Under the pieces are notes generated by a model, which was not told where the DNA came from, did no database searches, and worked only from the letters and a program-made list of their open reading frames with translations. DNA of 52,262 nucleotides from Devosia sp. (GTDB lineage Bacteria > Pseudomonadota > Alphaproteobacteria > Rhizobiales > Devosiaceae): contig JAUXUM010000130.1 in NCBI GenBank assembly GCA_030680995.1, positions 1 through 52,262 of the forward strand, written 5' to 3'. The position numbers and the translations under genes were made by a program. Shown here piece after piece: positions 37,794 to 45,363 of this stretch (positions are counted from its first letter, which is position 1; each line of letters starts with the position of its first letter).

Positions 37794-38372
37794 ATGCGGA
37801 TCGAACTCAAGGACGCCCTCGTCGAACTGCGCGGCGACAACAACGCGGTGGTTGCGGCAGCGCTGGAGAGCCTTGTGGCCAATGGTGCGACGCTGGCCGA
37901 CGGCGAAACGGCCCGCCTGCCCGACATCCTGCTCCTCTCCCTGCCCCTGGTGCCGCGGGACGGATTGGAAGTGGAGCCGCTGCTCGCGGCGGCCCGGTCG
38001 ACCGCGGAGGCGATGGCGCAGCGCGGCGGCGGGCGTCTCCTCTTCATCCTCTCCGCGGCGGCCACCATGCCGATGCGCCGCCATCCCGGTTATTCGGTGC
38101 AGATGGCGGCAGCGCTGGCGGGCATGCGCGGGCTCGCCATGGAATTCGGCCCCAAGGTGCTGGTCAACGCGCTGGGCGTCGGCGCCATCGGAGAACCGGT
38201 GCTGGCCGGCGACACCGCCATGCTCACGCACGCCTCCGTGGGCCGAGCCGGAACGCTGCAGGAGGTGACCGACACGGTGCTGTTCTTCTGCGATCCGTAC
38301 AACAGCTATACCAGCGGGCAATTGCTGGCGGTCGATGGCGGCTGGAGCGCCGGCTATGGCCGCAATTTCTAG
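37794..38372 (+). CDS. degenerate SDR-like protein without Rossmann glycine motif
   Basis: This 192-residue protein aligns with the C-terminal two thirds of SDRs: GRLLFILSAAA (Ser87), YSVQM at the YxxxK position (Tyr100 present, Lys replaced by Met104), MEFGPKVLVNALGVG, and the ending SGQLLAVDGGWSAGYG, which closely matches the end of the preceding SDR. The N-terminal TGxxxGxG and NNAG motifs are absent, so it cannot bind NAD(P) in the normal way. It is most likely a pseudoenzyme subunit partnering the upstream SDR; a decaying duplicate is the alternative. Confidence 0.8.
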   Translation: MRIELKDALVELRGDNNAVVAAALESLVANGATLADGETARLPDILLLSLPLVPRDGLEVEPLLAAARSTAEAMAQRGGGRLLFILSAAATMPMRRHPGYSVQMAAALAGMRGLAMEFGPKVLVNALGVGAIGEPVLAGDTAMLTHASVGRAGTLQEVTDTVLFFCDPYNSYTSGQLLAVDGGWSAGYGRNF

Positions 38373-39252
38373 AGATGTGGCGCTGCGCGCCGGCGCATTG
38401 AGCGTGGGGCTTGTGCCCGGGCTGGGCGGCAGCGTCAGCCATTTCCGTTTCGCCGGCATCGACCTGATGCGGCCCCTGTCGGACGCCGACCGTCTGGCGG
38501 GCAATGTGCTCGGAGTCGCGATGTTTCCGATGACCCCCTATGCCAACCGCATCGCCGGCAATGCCTTTGCGTTCGGCGGCCGGACCTGGCGCTTCGCGCC
38601 GAACAATACCGCAGAGAAGTACAACGTGCATGGCACGGGCTGGCACCGCCCATGGACGCTGAAACTGGCCAATGCGGCCGAGGCGGTGCTAACCCTCGCG
38701 ATCAAGGCATCCCGGGAGGCCTATTCCTATCGGGCGACACAGCGGTTTCTGCTGACGGAAGGCGGACTAACCGTCGCCATGTCGCTGACCAATGCCGGAC
38801 CAGTCGCCATGCCCTTCGGCTTCGGCCTGCACCCCTGGTTCGAGCGCGATAACGATGTGACGCTGCAGTTTTCGGCCAAACGATACTATCTAGAAGAACC
38901 GGACGGGGTATCGGGCGATCCGGTGACCCTGCCACCCGAGCTCGATTTTGCCGAGGCGCGTCCCCTGCCCGGCGGCTGGCGCAACAACAACTATGGCGGC
39001 TGGGAGGGCGTGGCGCCGCTGCGTTACCCGTCGCGCGGCGCCGGACTGACAATCCGCGCCGACGCTATGTTCGGCCATCTCATGCTCTATGCCGACCCGA
39101 CAAAACCCTATTTCTGCGTCGAGCAGCAGAGCAATGCGTCCGGCGCCTTCAATCGCGCCGGCGGCTTCGCGGATCCGGACGAGGGCGTGATCGTGCTGGC
39201 GCCCGGCGAGACCGCCGAAGGCAGCGTCCGGTTCGAGCCGTTCAGACTCTAA
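38356..39252 (+). CDS. aldose 1-epimerase family protein
   Basis: This 298-residue galactose-mutarotase-fold protein interconverts alpha and beta anomers. Expected family features are PYANRIAGNAF, NVHGTGWHRPW (first catalytic His), FGFGLHPWFE (second His), and the Glu region CVEQQSNASGAFNRAGG. I start it at ATG 38356, preceded by GGAG; it overlaps the degenerate SDR gene by 17 bases. It is the third gene of the operon driven from operator site 1 and is convergent with the intact SDR (4-base tail overlap). It suggests that the pathway starts from a free aldose. Confidence 0.88.
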   Translation: MAAISRDVALRAGALSVGLVPGLGGSVSHFRFAGIDLMRPLSDADRLAGNVLGVAMFPMTPYANRIAGNAFAFGGRTWRFAPNNTAEKYNVHGTGWHRPWTLKLANAAEAVLTLAIKASREAYSYRATQRFLLTEGGLTVAMSLTNAGPVAMPFGFGLHPWFERDNDVTLQFSAKRYYLEEPDGVSGDPVTLPPELDFAEARPLPGGWRNNNYGGWEGVAPLRYPSRGAGLTIRADAMFGHLMLYADPTKPYFCVEQQSNASGAFNRAGGFADPDEGVIVLAPGETAEGSVRFEPFRL

Positions 39253-40016
39253 AGCAGCCGGGCCAGCAGCCCGCCATCGACCTGCATGGCGCTGCCGGTG
39301 ACGAATGAGGCGGCATCGGAAATCAGAAAGCCGATGGCGGTGGCGATTTCGCGCGGATCGGCGATACGAGCAATCTTGTTGAGCGCGAAGGAGAGGCCCA
39401 GGGCCTCGGCGCCACCCGCCGCCTCGAGCCCGTCGAGCGTCATCCTGGTCGCGACCGAGCCGACCAGCACCGCGTTCACGCGGATGCTGTCCACGGCATA
39501 GTCCAGCGCCAACTGGCGCGAGAGGCCAACGACTGCCGCCTTTGTCGCGGCGTAGGCGGGGACCCCTGGGACGGTGGCATCGGCATGCACCGAGGCAACA
39601 TTGACAACCGACCCGCCGCCCGCCTGCCGCAGCAGCGGCAGGGCCGCCCGGCACACACGGAAGATGGCGGTCAAGTTGACCGCGATGGTTCGGTCCCAGT
39701 CTGCGTCACTTACGTCCTCAAGTCGCTTGCCGGTTGGGTAAACGCCGGCGCAGTTGACGACGGCGTCGAGCCCACCCATCCGCGCAACCGCGCCCGAGAC
39801 TGCTTCCTGTACAGCCCGCTCCTGAGTCAGGTCGGCCTCGCGAAACAGTAGTTCGGGCATTTGCCCGGCATATCGAGCCGCTAATTGCCTCCCCTCTTCT
39901 CCATCAAGCCCTGTGCCAAACACCCGTGCGCCTTGTGTCAATAGATATTCGGACGTCGCCCGACCGATACCGGTCGCGGCGCCGGTTATGAAGACGCGCT
40001 TGCCGGAAAGGGTCAC
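39249..40016 (-). CDS. short-chain dehydrogenase/reductase (intact)
   Basis: This 255-residue classical SDR has cofactor motif TGAATGIG (about residues 11-18), NCAG, Ser in VVNVASVHAD, and the complete YAATK motif. The C-terminus VTGSAMQVDGGLLARLL is typical. Unlike the SDR pair on the other strand it keeps the whole catalytic triad. Its ATG overlaps the stop of the sugar ABC ATPase gene (ATGA, 40013-40016), so it is the last gene of the transporter operon and probably oxidises the imported sugar. Confidence 0.92.
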   Translation of the reverse strand: MTLSGKRVFITGAATGIGRATSEYLLTQGARVFGTGLDGEEGRQLAARYAGQMPELLFREADLTQERAVQEAVSGAVARMGGLDAVVNCAGVYPTGKRLEDVSDADWDRTIAVNLTAIFRVCRAALPLLRQAGGGSVVNVASVHADATVPGVPAYAATKAAVVGLSRQLALDYAVDSIRVNAVLVGSVATRMTLDGLEAAGGAEALGLSFALNKIARIADPREIATAIGFLISDAASFVTGSAMQVDGGLLARLL

Positions 40017-41581
40017 GGCGATACCCCGGAAAGCGCCGAGGTCTGGTTTCTGGCCTGCGCGGCGGCGGCGGCCCGCAGGACGCGGTCCTCTCCGCCTTCC
40101 CCGCGGCGGAACTCATCAACGATGCGCCCGTCAGCAACCGTCAGAACGCGGTCGCAAAGCCCGACGATCTCTTCAAGTTCGGAGGCAACCACAACGAGGG
40201 CGACACCCTTTTGCGCTAGCTCCACCACCAAGCGGTAGATCTCGAGCCGCGTTGCCGCATCGACACCCTTGGTGGGCTCGTCGAGCAGAAGCACCCTCGG
40301 GGCGCGCATCAGGACGCGGGCAAACAATAGCTTTTGCTGGTTGCCGCCCGACAGGTGTGCGACCGGGGCCTGAGGCGACGACGCTTTGATGTTGAGCGCC
40401 CGCATGGACTCGAGAACGGCGCCGCGTTCGCGTTCGCCGCTCACCGTCCCGTGCCGCGACAATGGCTCGAGATTGCCGATAGTGATGTTGGCTCCAATCG
40501 GCAGATTAAAGAGCAGGCCGTCGCGCTTGCGGTCCTCGGTGAGCAGCGCGATGCCAACCGCGCGGGCGTCGCGCGGCGACCTGATCGTCGCCGGCAGGCC
40601 ATCCACCAGGATTTCGCCGGTGGCAGGCACGCGCCCGTAAATGCCGTGCAGGATTTCGCTACGTCCCGATCCGAGGAGGCCGGCGAGACCGACGATCTCG
40701 CCGCCCGCAACCGAGAAGCTTATGTCCCGCGCCCCGTGTATGGCGCCGGGCTGGCCGGGCACCGTCAAATGCCGCACCTCCAGCACCGTCGGCGCGCCGA
40801 CCGGCGCCACATGCTGCGGGAACAGCCGCGACAGCTTCTGCCCAGACATGGCGAAGATGAAGCGTTCCTCGTCAAAGTCCTCGCGGGCGATCTCGGCCGC
40901 CACCTGCCCGTCGCGCAGCACCGTGGCGCTGTCGCAGACTGCGAGCACCTCGGGCAGCCGATGGGTGATGTAGATCATGGTGACACCCTGCGCCCGGAGC
41001 CGGCGCAGCACGCCGAACAGCGAATCGACCTCGGTGCCGGAAAGCGATGCGGTAGGCTCGTCGAGCATCAGCACGCGCGGCCTCAGCGCCAGGGCGCGGG
41101 CGATCATCACCAGATGGCGCTGCGCCGAGGTCAGCAACGCGACGATGGCGCGCGGATCGATATCGAGCCCCAGATCGTCGAAGATCTCACGCGTTCGCTC
41201 CTCGAGCTTCCTGCGGTAGAAGATAACGCCCTGCCCGAGCCCGGTATGGCCGGCAAACACGTTCTCGGCGACCGAGAGCTGCTCCAGCACCTCGATCTCC
41301 TGCGGCACATAGCCGACGCCATGCGCCGTCGCCTCGGCGGGCGACGCAAAGCTCGCCGGCTGCCCGGCAATGGCGATGCTGCCGCCATAGGAGCCGGCCC
41401 GATGCACGCCGTTGAGGATCTTCACCAGCGTCGACTTGCCCGCGCCGTTCTGCCCGAGCAGCGCGTGGATATCGCCCGCCCTCACCGCAAAATTGATGCC
41501 GCGCAGGGCCTGCACGCCGCCGAAGCTCTTGGTGATCCCCCTCGCCTCGATGACGTATTGAGTGTCGGCCGCCTGCTGCAT
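40013..41581 (-). CDS. CUT2 sugar ABC transporter ATPase (RbsA/MglA-like)
   Basis: This 522-residue protein has two tandem ATPase domains. The first has Walker A GQNGAGKSTLVKIL, Walker B VLMLDEPTASLS and a signature-like LTSAQRHLVMIARAL. The second has a degenerate Walker A region (GLLGSGRSEILHGI), the strong signature LSGGNQQKLLFARVL and Walker B LLLDEPTKGVD. This split is normal for the ribose/galactose (CUT2) class. It lies 59 bases downstream of the binding-protein gene and is coupled to the SDR gene. Confidence 0.95.
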   Translation of the reverse strand: MQQAADTQYVIEARGITKSFGGVQALRGINFAVRAGDIHALLGQNGAGKSTLVKILNGVHRAGSYGGSIAIAGQPASFASPAEATAHGVGYVPQEIEVLEQLSVAENVFAGHTGLGQGVIFYRRKLEERTREIFDDLGLDIDPRAIVALLTSAQRHLVMIARALALRPRVLMLDEPTASLSGTEVDSLFGVLRRLRAQGVTMIYITHRLPEVLAVCDSATVLRDGQVAAEIAREDFDEERFIFAMSGQKLSRLFPQHVAPVGAPTVLEVRHLTVPGQPGAIHGARDISFSVAGGEIVGLAGLLGSGRSEILHGIYGRVPATGEILVDGLPATIRSPRDARAVGIALLTEDRKRDGLLFNLPIGANITIGNLEPLSRHGTVSGERERGAVLESMRALNIKASSPQAPVAHLSGGNQQKLLFARVLMRAPRVLLLDEPTKGVDAATRLEIYRLVVELAQKGVALVVVASELEEIVGLCDRVLTVADGRIVDEFRRGEGGEDRVLRAAAAAQARNQTSALSGVSP

Positions 41582-41640
41582 CTTCCCCTCCGTATTGTCC
41601 CGGGACCTCTGGCCCCGGGACTGTTCGTTTCGTCGGCCTG

Positions 41641-42618
41641 TTACTGGCCGGCGCTTTCGAGCATCTTGTAGTAGGGGTCAAGGTCGGCTGCGGTGATCAC
41701 CGCAGCCGGCAGCGGGTTGAGGTAGGTGACGGTCTTGCCCTGGGCGAGGTCGCCGAGGAGTTCGGCAACCTTGGCGCTCTCTTCATAGAGCGGCTGCGCC
41801 ACGATGCCATAGGCAGCGCCCGACTTCACCAGGTCGAGGTTCTGCCGGATATAGTCCATGCCGATGATGACGACGTCGCGTCCGGCCTTGCGGGCCGCGC
41901 CCGACCAGGTCTGGATGCTGTTGCCGGTGGTCCCGAAGGCGGCGGTCACGTCCGGGTTGCCCTGCAGGATCGCCACGGCTTTCGCTTCGGCGGCCGACGG
42001 CTCGAAACCTTCCATCTGGGTGTCGAGCACCTTGATGTCCGGATACTTCGCCGCGATGGTCTTGCGGAAGGCATCCGACATGGCGTTCTCGGTGTCGTTC
42101 GAGGCGCCCTGCGTCAGTGCCACCGTGCCCTTGCCGCCGAGTTTCTCGCCGATGGCGATGGCGGCGTTCTCGCCGGCATTGGGAATGTCCTCGCCGGTCG
42201 CGGCCTTCAGCCCTTCGACTGTGCCCTCGGGCGGCAGCACGTGCCAGGTGACGACCGGGAAGCCTTCCTTGGCAAGCTTGGAGATGTACGAATAGATCGC
42301 CGGATCCGGCCCGTAGACGCCGATGGCGTCGTATTTGGTACGGGCGATCGCGGCTTCCGCCAGCGGCAGCGTCGCGGGAATATCCCAGTTGGTAGCGCTC
42401 GGATCGCCGACCACTTCGCAGATATAGCCGAGCTCCTTGCACCTATCGAGGAAGCCCGCCTGCATCAGCCGGTGCACCGGGTGGTCCTTCATGGCCTGCA
42501 CCCAGAGCAGTTTGATTTCCGCGCCGTAGCCGACGCTCGCCGAACCGATCGACGCGGCGAGCACGGCGGCGCCGAGCGCCGCGCGCGTAAGCCGGTTCTT
42601 CAGAGTGGTGTGTTTCAT
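41641..42618 (-). CDS. periplasmic sugar-binding protein (RbsB/XylF type)
   Basis: This 325-residue periplasmic-binding-protein-like I solute-binding protein has a signal peptide at residues 1-33 (ending SVGYGA). The family layout is visible: DAIGVYGPDPAIYSYISKL in the first lobe, GTVALTQGASNDTEN at the hinge, and FGTTGNSIQTWSGA then VVIIGMDYIRQNLDLVKSG in the second lobe. The ligand is unknown. ATG 42618 follows GGGAGAGGA. It is the middle gene of the transporter operon permease - binding protein - ATPase - SDR. Confidence 0.92.
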   Translation of the reverse strand: MKHTTLKNRLTRAALGAAVLAASIGSASVGYGAEIKLLWVQAMKDHPVHRLMQAGFLDRCKELGYICEVVGDPSATNWDIPATLPLAEAAIARTKYDAIGVYGPDPAIYSYISKLAKEGFPVVTWHVLPPEGTVEGLKAATGEDIPNAGENAAIAIGEKLGGKGTVALTQGASNDTENAMSDAFRKTIAAKYPDIKVLDTQMEGFEPSAAEAKAVAILQGNPDVTAAFGTTGNSIQTWSGAARKAGRDVVIIGMDYIRQNLDLVKSGAAYGIVAQPLYEESAKVAELLGDLAQGKTVTYLNPLPAAVITAADLDPYYKMLESAGQ

Positions 42619-42683
42619 TGGGTCCTCTCCCTTGTTCACCGGCATCATTGCCGGTGTGAAATAGCTTCGTTCAGATTCCGCCT

Positions 42684-43739
42684 TCAGCTGGCGCTCTTGT
42701 TGGGCGTTGCCTTCTTGGCACCCCGGGCACCGGCGCCGACGGTGAAATAGCGACGGCGCAGGATGTCGAGACCGACGGCGAGCACCATGATCACGCCGAC
42801 CGCGATCTGCTGCCAGTTGGAGTTGACGCCGATGACCACCAGCCCGCTCTGCACGACCTTCAGCATAAGGATGCCGACGACGCCGCCGGCAACGGTACCG
42901 GCGCCACCGAACAGGCTGACGCCGCCCACCACCACGCCGGCGATGACCGTCAATTCCCAACCGCTGCCAATCGAAGTCCCGCCGCTGGAGAGATCGGCCA
43001 TGACGAACATGCCCGCGACCGCCGCCAGCGCACCGACGGTAACGAAGGCGCCGATCTTGTAGAGGCTGGTATTGATGCCCACGAGGCGGGCCACTTCCTG
43101 GTTGCCTCCGGTGGCATACATGTTGCGCCCGAGCACGGTACGCCGCAGCGCAAAGTCGGCGACGATGGCGGCGACGATGAAGAAGGCAAAGCTCCAGCCC
43201 AGCCCGAACGCGAGACTGGTGGTGCCGATGGCGCTGACTTCGGGCGGCAGCGGATAGACCGGGTAACCGGCGGTCACCAACTGGATCAACCCCTGCCCGA
43301 TGAACAGCATGCCCAGGGTCTGGATGAAGGCGGGGATGCGGAACTTGACGACGATCAGACCGTTGATCAGCCCGACCAGCGCGCCGACACCGACGCCGCC
43401 GAGAACCGCCACCGGCACCGGTAGGGCAACGGCCGTCATCAGCTTGGCGGCGACCACCGCAGACAGCCCGGCCACCGAACCGACGGACAGATCGAACTCG
43501 CCGTTCACCAGCAGGATGGTTTGGCCGATGGCGATGATGCCGACGAACGACACGACATTGAGGATGGCGCGGATATTGCGCTCCGAAAGGAACGCCGGCT
43601 GCACGAAGTAGAAGAACGCCACGAGGAGCACCAGCGCTGCGATCACCCCCACCTCGCCGATGGCGATGAACCCAATGACCCGACTGCGCCACGACGGTGC
43701 GGCTTGATCCTGCGTGGTGGCCGAGGCCGCGCTGTTCAT
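42684..43739 (-). CDS. CUT2 sugar ABC transporter permease (RbsC-like)
   Basis: This 351-residue inner-membrane permease has about ten hydrophobic segments. It carries the family motifs IAIGQTILLVNGEFDLSVGS and GGVSLFGGAGTVAGGVVG. ATG 43739 is preferred because GGGAGG lies 6 bases upstream; ATG 43745 would touch that site. It is the first gene of the minus-strand transporter operon. Operator site 2 lies about 95-110 bases upstream. Its complete length contrasts with the damaged permeases at 50.5-51.9 kb. Confidence 0.95.
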   Translation of the reverse strand: MNSAASATTQDQAAPSWRSRVIGFIAIGEVGVIAALVLLVAFFYFVQPAFLSERNIRAILNVVSFVGIIAIGQTILLVNGEFDLSVGSVAGLSAVVAAKLMTAVALPVPVAVLGGVGVGALVGLINGLIVVKFRIPAFIQTLGMLFIGQGLIQLVTAGYPVYPLPPEVSAIGTTSLAFGLGWSFAFFIVAAIVADFALRRTVLGRNMYATGGNQEVARLVGINTSLYKIGAFVTVGALAAVAGMFVMADLSSGGTSIGSGWELTVIAGVVVGGVSLFGGAGTVAGGVVGILMLKVVQSGLVVIGVNSNWQQIAVGVIMVLAVGLDILRRRYFTVGAGARGAKKATPNKSAS

Positions 43740-43832
43740 GCTCATCCTCCCTGACGCGGCCGCGCTGTTGCGGAGACGAACCCCGGTCAGCGCTTCGCCA
43801 ATGCCAACCGCTTCGGTCAACAACTGATAAAC

Positions 43833-43849
43833 TATTATACTATTATAAA
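43833..43849. promoter_or_regulatory. operator-like site 2 (transporter operon)
   Basis: TATTATACTATTATAAA matches the 17-base motif of sites 1 and 3 at 14 positions. It lies in an A+T-rich island (about 43824-43853) between the permease gene and the enolase-superfamily remnant. It presumably controls the minus-strand transporter operon and once also the remnant gene. Confidence 0.55.
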
Positions 43850-43854
43850 TGTCA

Positions 43855-44429
43855 ATACCTTTCGCGCCTTCTGGCTGCGCGCGCATAGGGACGCCGGCAT
43901 TATCGGCATCGAGTTGCACGACCGCACGCCGGGCAGCGCCTATGTCGGCGCGCGATTCCGGCGCCGAATTGCGCCGCAATTCGGCGGTCGACATCGCGCT
44001 ATGGGACATCTACGGCCAGGCGCTGGGCGAGCCGCTATGGCGGCTGCCCGGCGGGTGCACGCACCAGTCGATACCCATCTACAACACCTGTGCTGGCCAC
44101 AAGCATGTGCCGGCCAGCAAGCGCAATGCGCTGTTCGAGCGCACCGAGGGGACTGGTCGCTCAAGGCGGGCGATTCTAACGAAGGTCCCCATGAGAATCT
44201 CTTGGCTTGGCGCTTCAAAGCCGGTGAACTGGCCAAGAGCCTGCTTTCGGAAGGCATCCGCGCGATGAAAATCTGGCCGATGGACGGCCTTGGCCTTGGC
44301 CTTGGCCTTGGCCTTGGCCTTGGCCTTGGCCTTGGCCTTGGCCTTGGCCTTGGCCTTGGCCTTGGCACGAGCCTGCGTCCGGAACTGTTCCAGCGGCCCG
44401 ACGCCACGGTACACGTGACGCGGGGCTGA
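43855..44429 (+). pseudogene. enolase-superfamily (mandelate racemase-type) dehydratase remnant
   Basis: Pieces of one protein are spread over the reading frames. FRAFWLRAHRDAG leads to IELHDRTPGSAYVGAR. After a shift near 43945-43955 comes SGAELRRNSAVDIALWDIYG and IYNTCAGHKHVPASKRN. After a second shift in the G run 44148-44151 comes LAWRFKAGELAKSLLSEG and IRAMKIWPMD. A GGCCTT repeat follows at once, and the last piece SLRPELFQRPDATVHVTRG (stop 44427-44429) looks like the family C-terminus. About 90 N-terminal and 150-200 internal residues are missing. The intact ancestor was probably a sugar-acid dehydratase of this cluster. Confidence 0.8.
44286..44366 (+). repeat. hexanucleotide (GGCCTT) tandem repeat, 13.5 copies
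   Basis: There are 13 uninterrupted copies of GGCCTT (44286-44363) plus GGC. The array encodes Gly-Leu repeats in the remnant's frame and Ala-Lys repeats on the other strand. It sits exactly where the internal part of the dehydratase pseudogene has been lost. No other simple repeat of this length is present in the window. Confidence 0.97.
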
Positions 44430-44445
44430 GCCGCATCGGTTCCGA

Positions 44446-45213
44446 CTACTTGGCCCGCACCGCCTCGGCCACGCCTTTCAATCCGACAAGGATATGCGCC
44501 GTATCGACGCCGACTCCCACCAGGGTGACGCCGCGGCCCAGCCAGCGTCGTGCCGAGTCGGGCGTTCCGGCGAAGATAGCGGCGACGAGGCCCGCCGTGC
44601 CCACCGCTTCGATCACCGCTTCGATGGTCTGAACAACCTTCGGATGCCCCATCTCTCCGGGTACGCCGAGCGCATGCGAGAGGTCCATCGGCCCGAGGAA
44701 GATACCGTCGAGCGTCGGCACGGTAAGGATTTCCGGCAATGCCGCCACCCCGTCGGCGCCTTCCACCATCAACAGGACCGCGACGTCTTCGTTGGCCTTG
44801 GCGAACCATTCGGCCCGGCCGCTATAGTCGGCGCCGCGTACGAACGGATTGGCGCCGCGATTGCCGTCCGGGGCGAAGCGGGCCGCGCGCACGGCCCGTC
44901 GCGCCTCCTCGGCCGAACCGATCTGCGGCACGATGACCCCGGCCGCGCCCGCATCGAGTGCCGCGCCGATCTCGGAGGGCTCACCGGTGCGCACCCGCAC
45001 CAGCGGATAGATGCCACGGGCCCTTGCGGCGAGCACCAACGGCCCTAGCGATTCCGTACCGTAGGCACCATGCTCCATATCGAGGATAATGCCGTCGAAG
45101 CCCGCCAGCGCCACCAGCTCGACGATCTCGACCGCGGCGATGATCGAAAACGTCACGATAAAGGGGGCGCCGGTCTTGAGGCGCAACCTCAGTGAATCCG
45201 TCGGCTGCAGCAT
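44446..45213 (-). CDS. HpcH/HpaI-family class II aldolase
   Basis: This 255-residue divalent-metal aldolase of the HpcH/HpaI/CitE superfamily carries the signature GIILDMEHGAYG (catalytic His48 in DMEHG), the pyruvate-binding Arg in YPLVRVRTGEP, metal Glu in LLMVEGADGV and metal Asp in GIFLGPMDLSHALG. Such enzymes split 2-keto-3-deoxy sugar acids (for example 2-keto-3-deoxy-L-rhamnonate) or 4-hydroxy-2-oxo acids to pyruvate and an aldehyde. Operator site 3 lies 56 bases upstream of its ATG, shared with the divergent E1 fusion gene. The substrate is inferred from context only. Confidence 0.9.
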   Translation of the reverse strand: MLQPTDSLRLRLKTGAPFIVTFSIIAAVEIVELVALAGFDGIILDMEHGAYGTESLGPLVLAARARGIYPLVRVRTGEPSEIGAALDAGAAGVIVPQIGSAEEARRAVRAARFAPDGNRGANPFVRGADYSGRAEWFAKANEDVAVLLMVEGADGVAALPEILTVPTLDGIFLGPMDLSHALGVPGEMGHPKVVQTIEAVIEAVGTAGLVAAIFAGTPDSARRWLGRGVTLVGVGVDTAHILVGLKGVAEAVRAK

Positions 45214-45268
45214 TTGGCCCTCCCATCCGACCCATCACTACCGTGGTCATCGAAAACTTCATCCTAGA

Positions 45269-45285
45269 CATTATGCTATTATAAT
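45269..45285. promoter_or_regulatory. operator-like site 3 (aldolase / E1 fusion)
   Basis: CATTATGCTATTATAAT is the exact 17-mer of site 1 (there on the opposite strand). It includes TATAAT at 45280-45285 and lies between the divergent aldolase and 2-oxoacid dehydrogenase genes, 56 and 79 bases from their starts. One bound regulator could shut both promoters. Confidence 0.65.
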
Positions 45286-45363
45286 CTATTCTCGAGTACA
45301 ATGGAATGCGAACGGCACCACGGCTAGAGCAGTGACCGACTGAAACAAGTGGGAGGGGTTGGC

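Noticed and set aside
44140-44429. Poly (Ala-Lys) or (Gly-Leu) proteins read through the GGCCTT array
   Set aside because: These are translations of the hexanucleotide repeat in different frames; the surrounding sequence is a dehydratase remnant in frameshifted pieces, not a new low-complexity protein.
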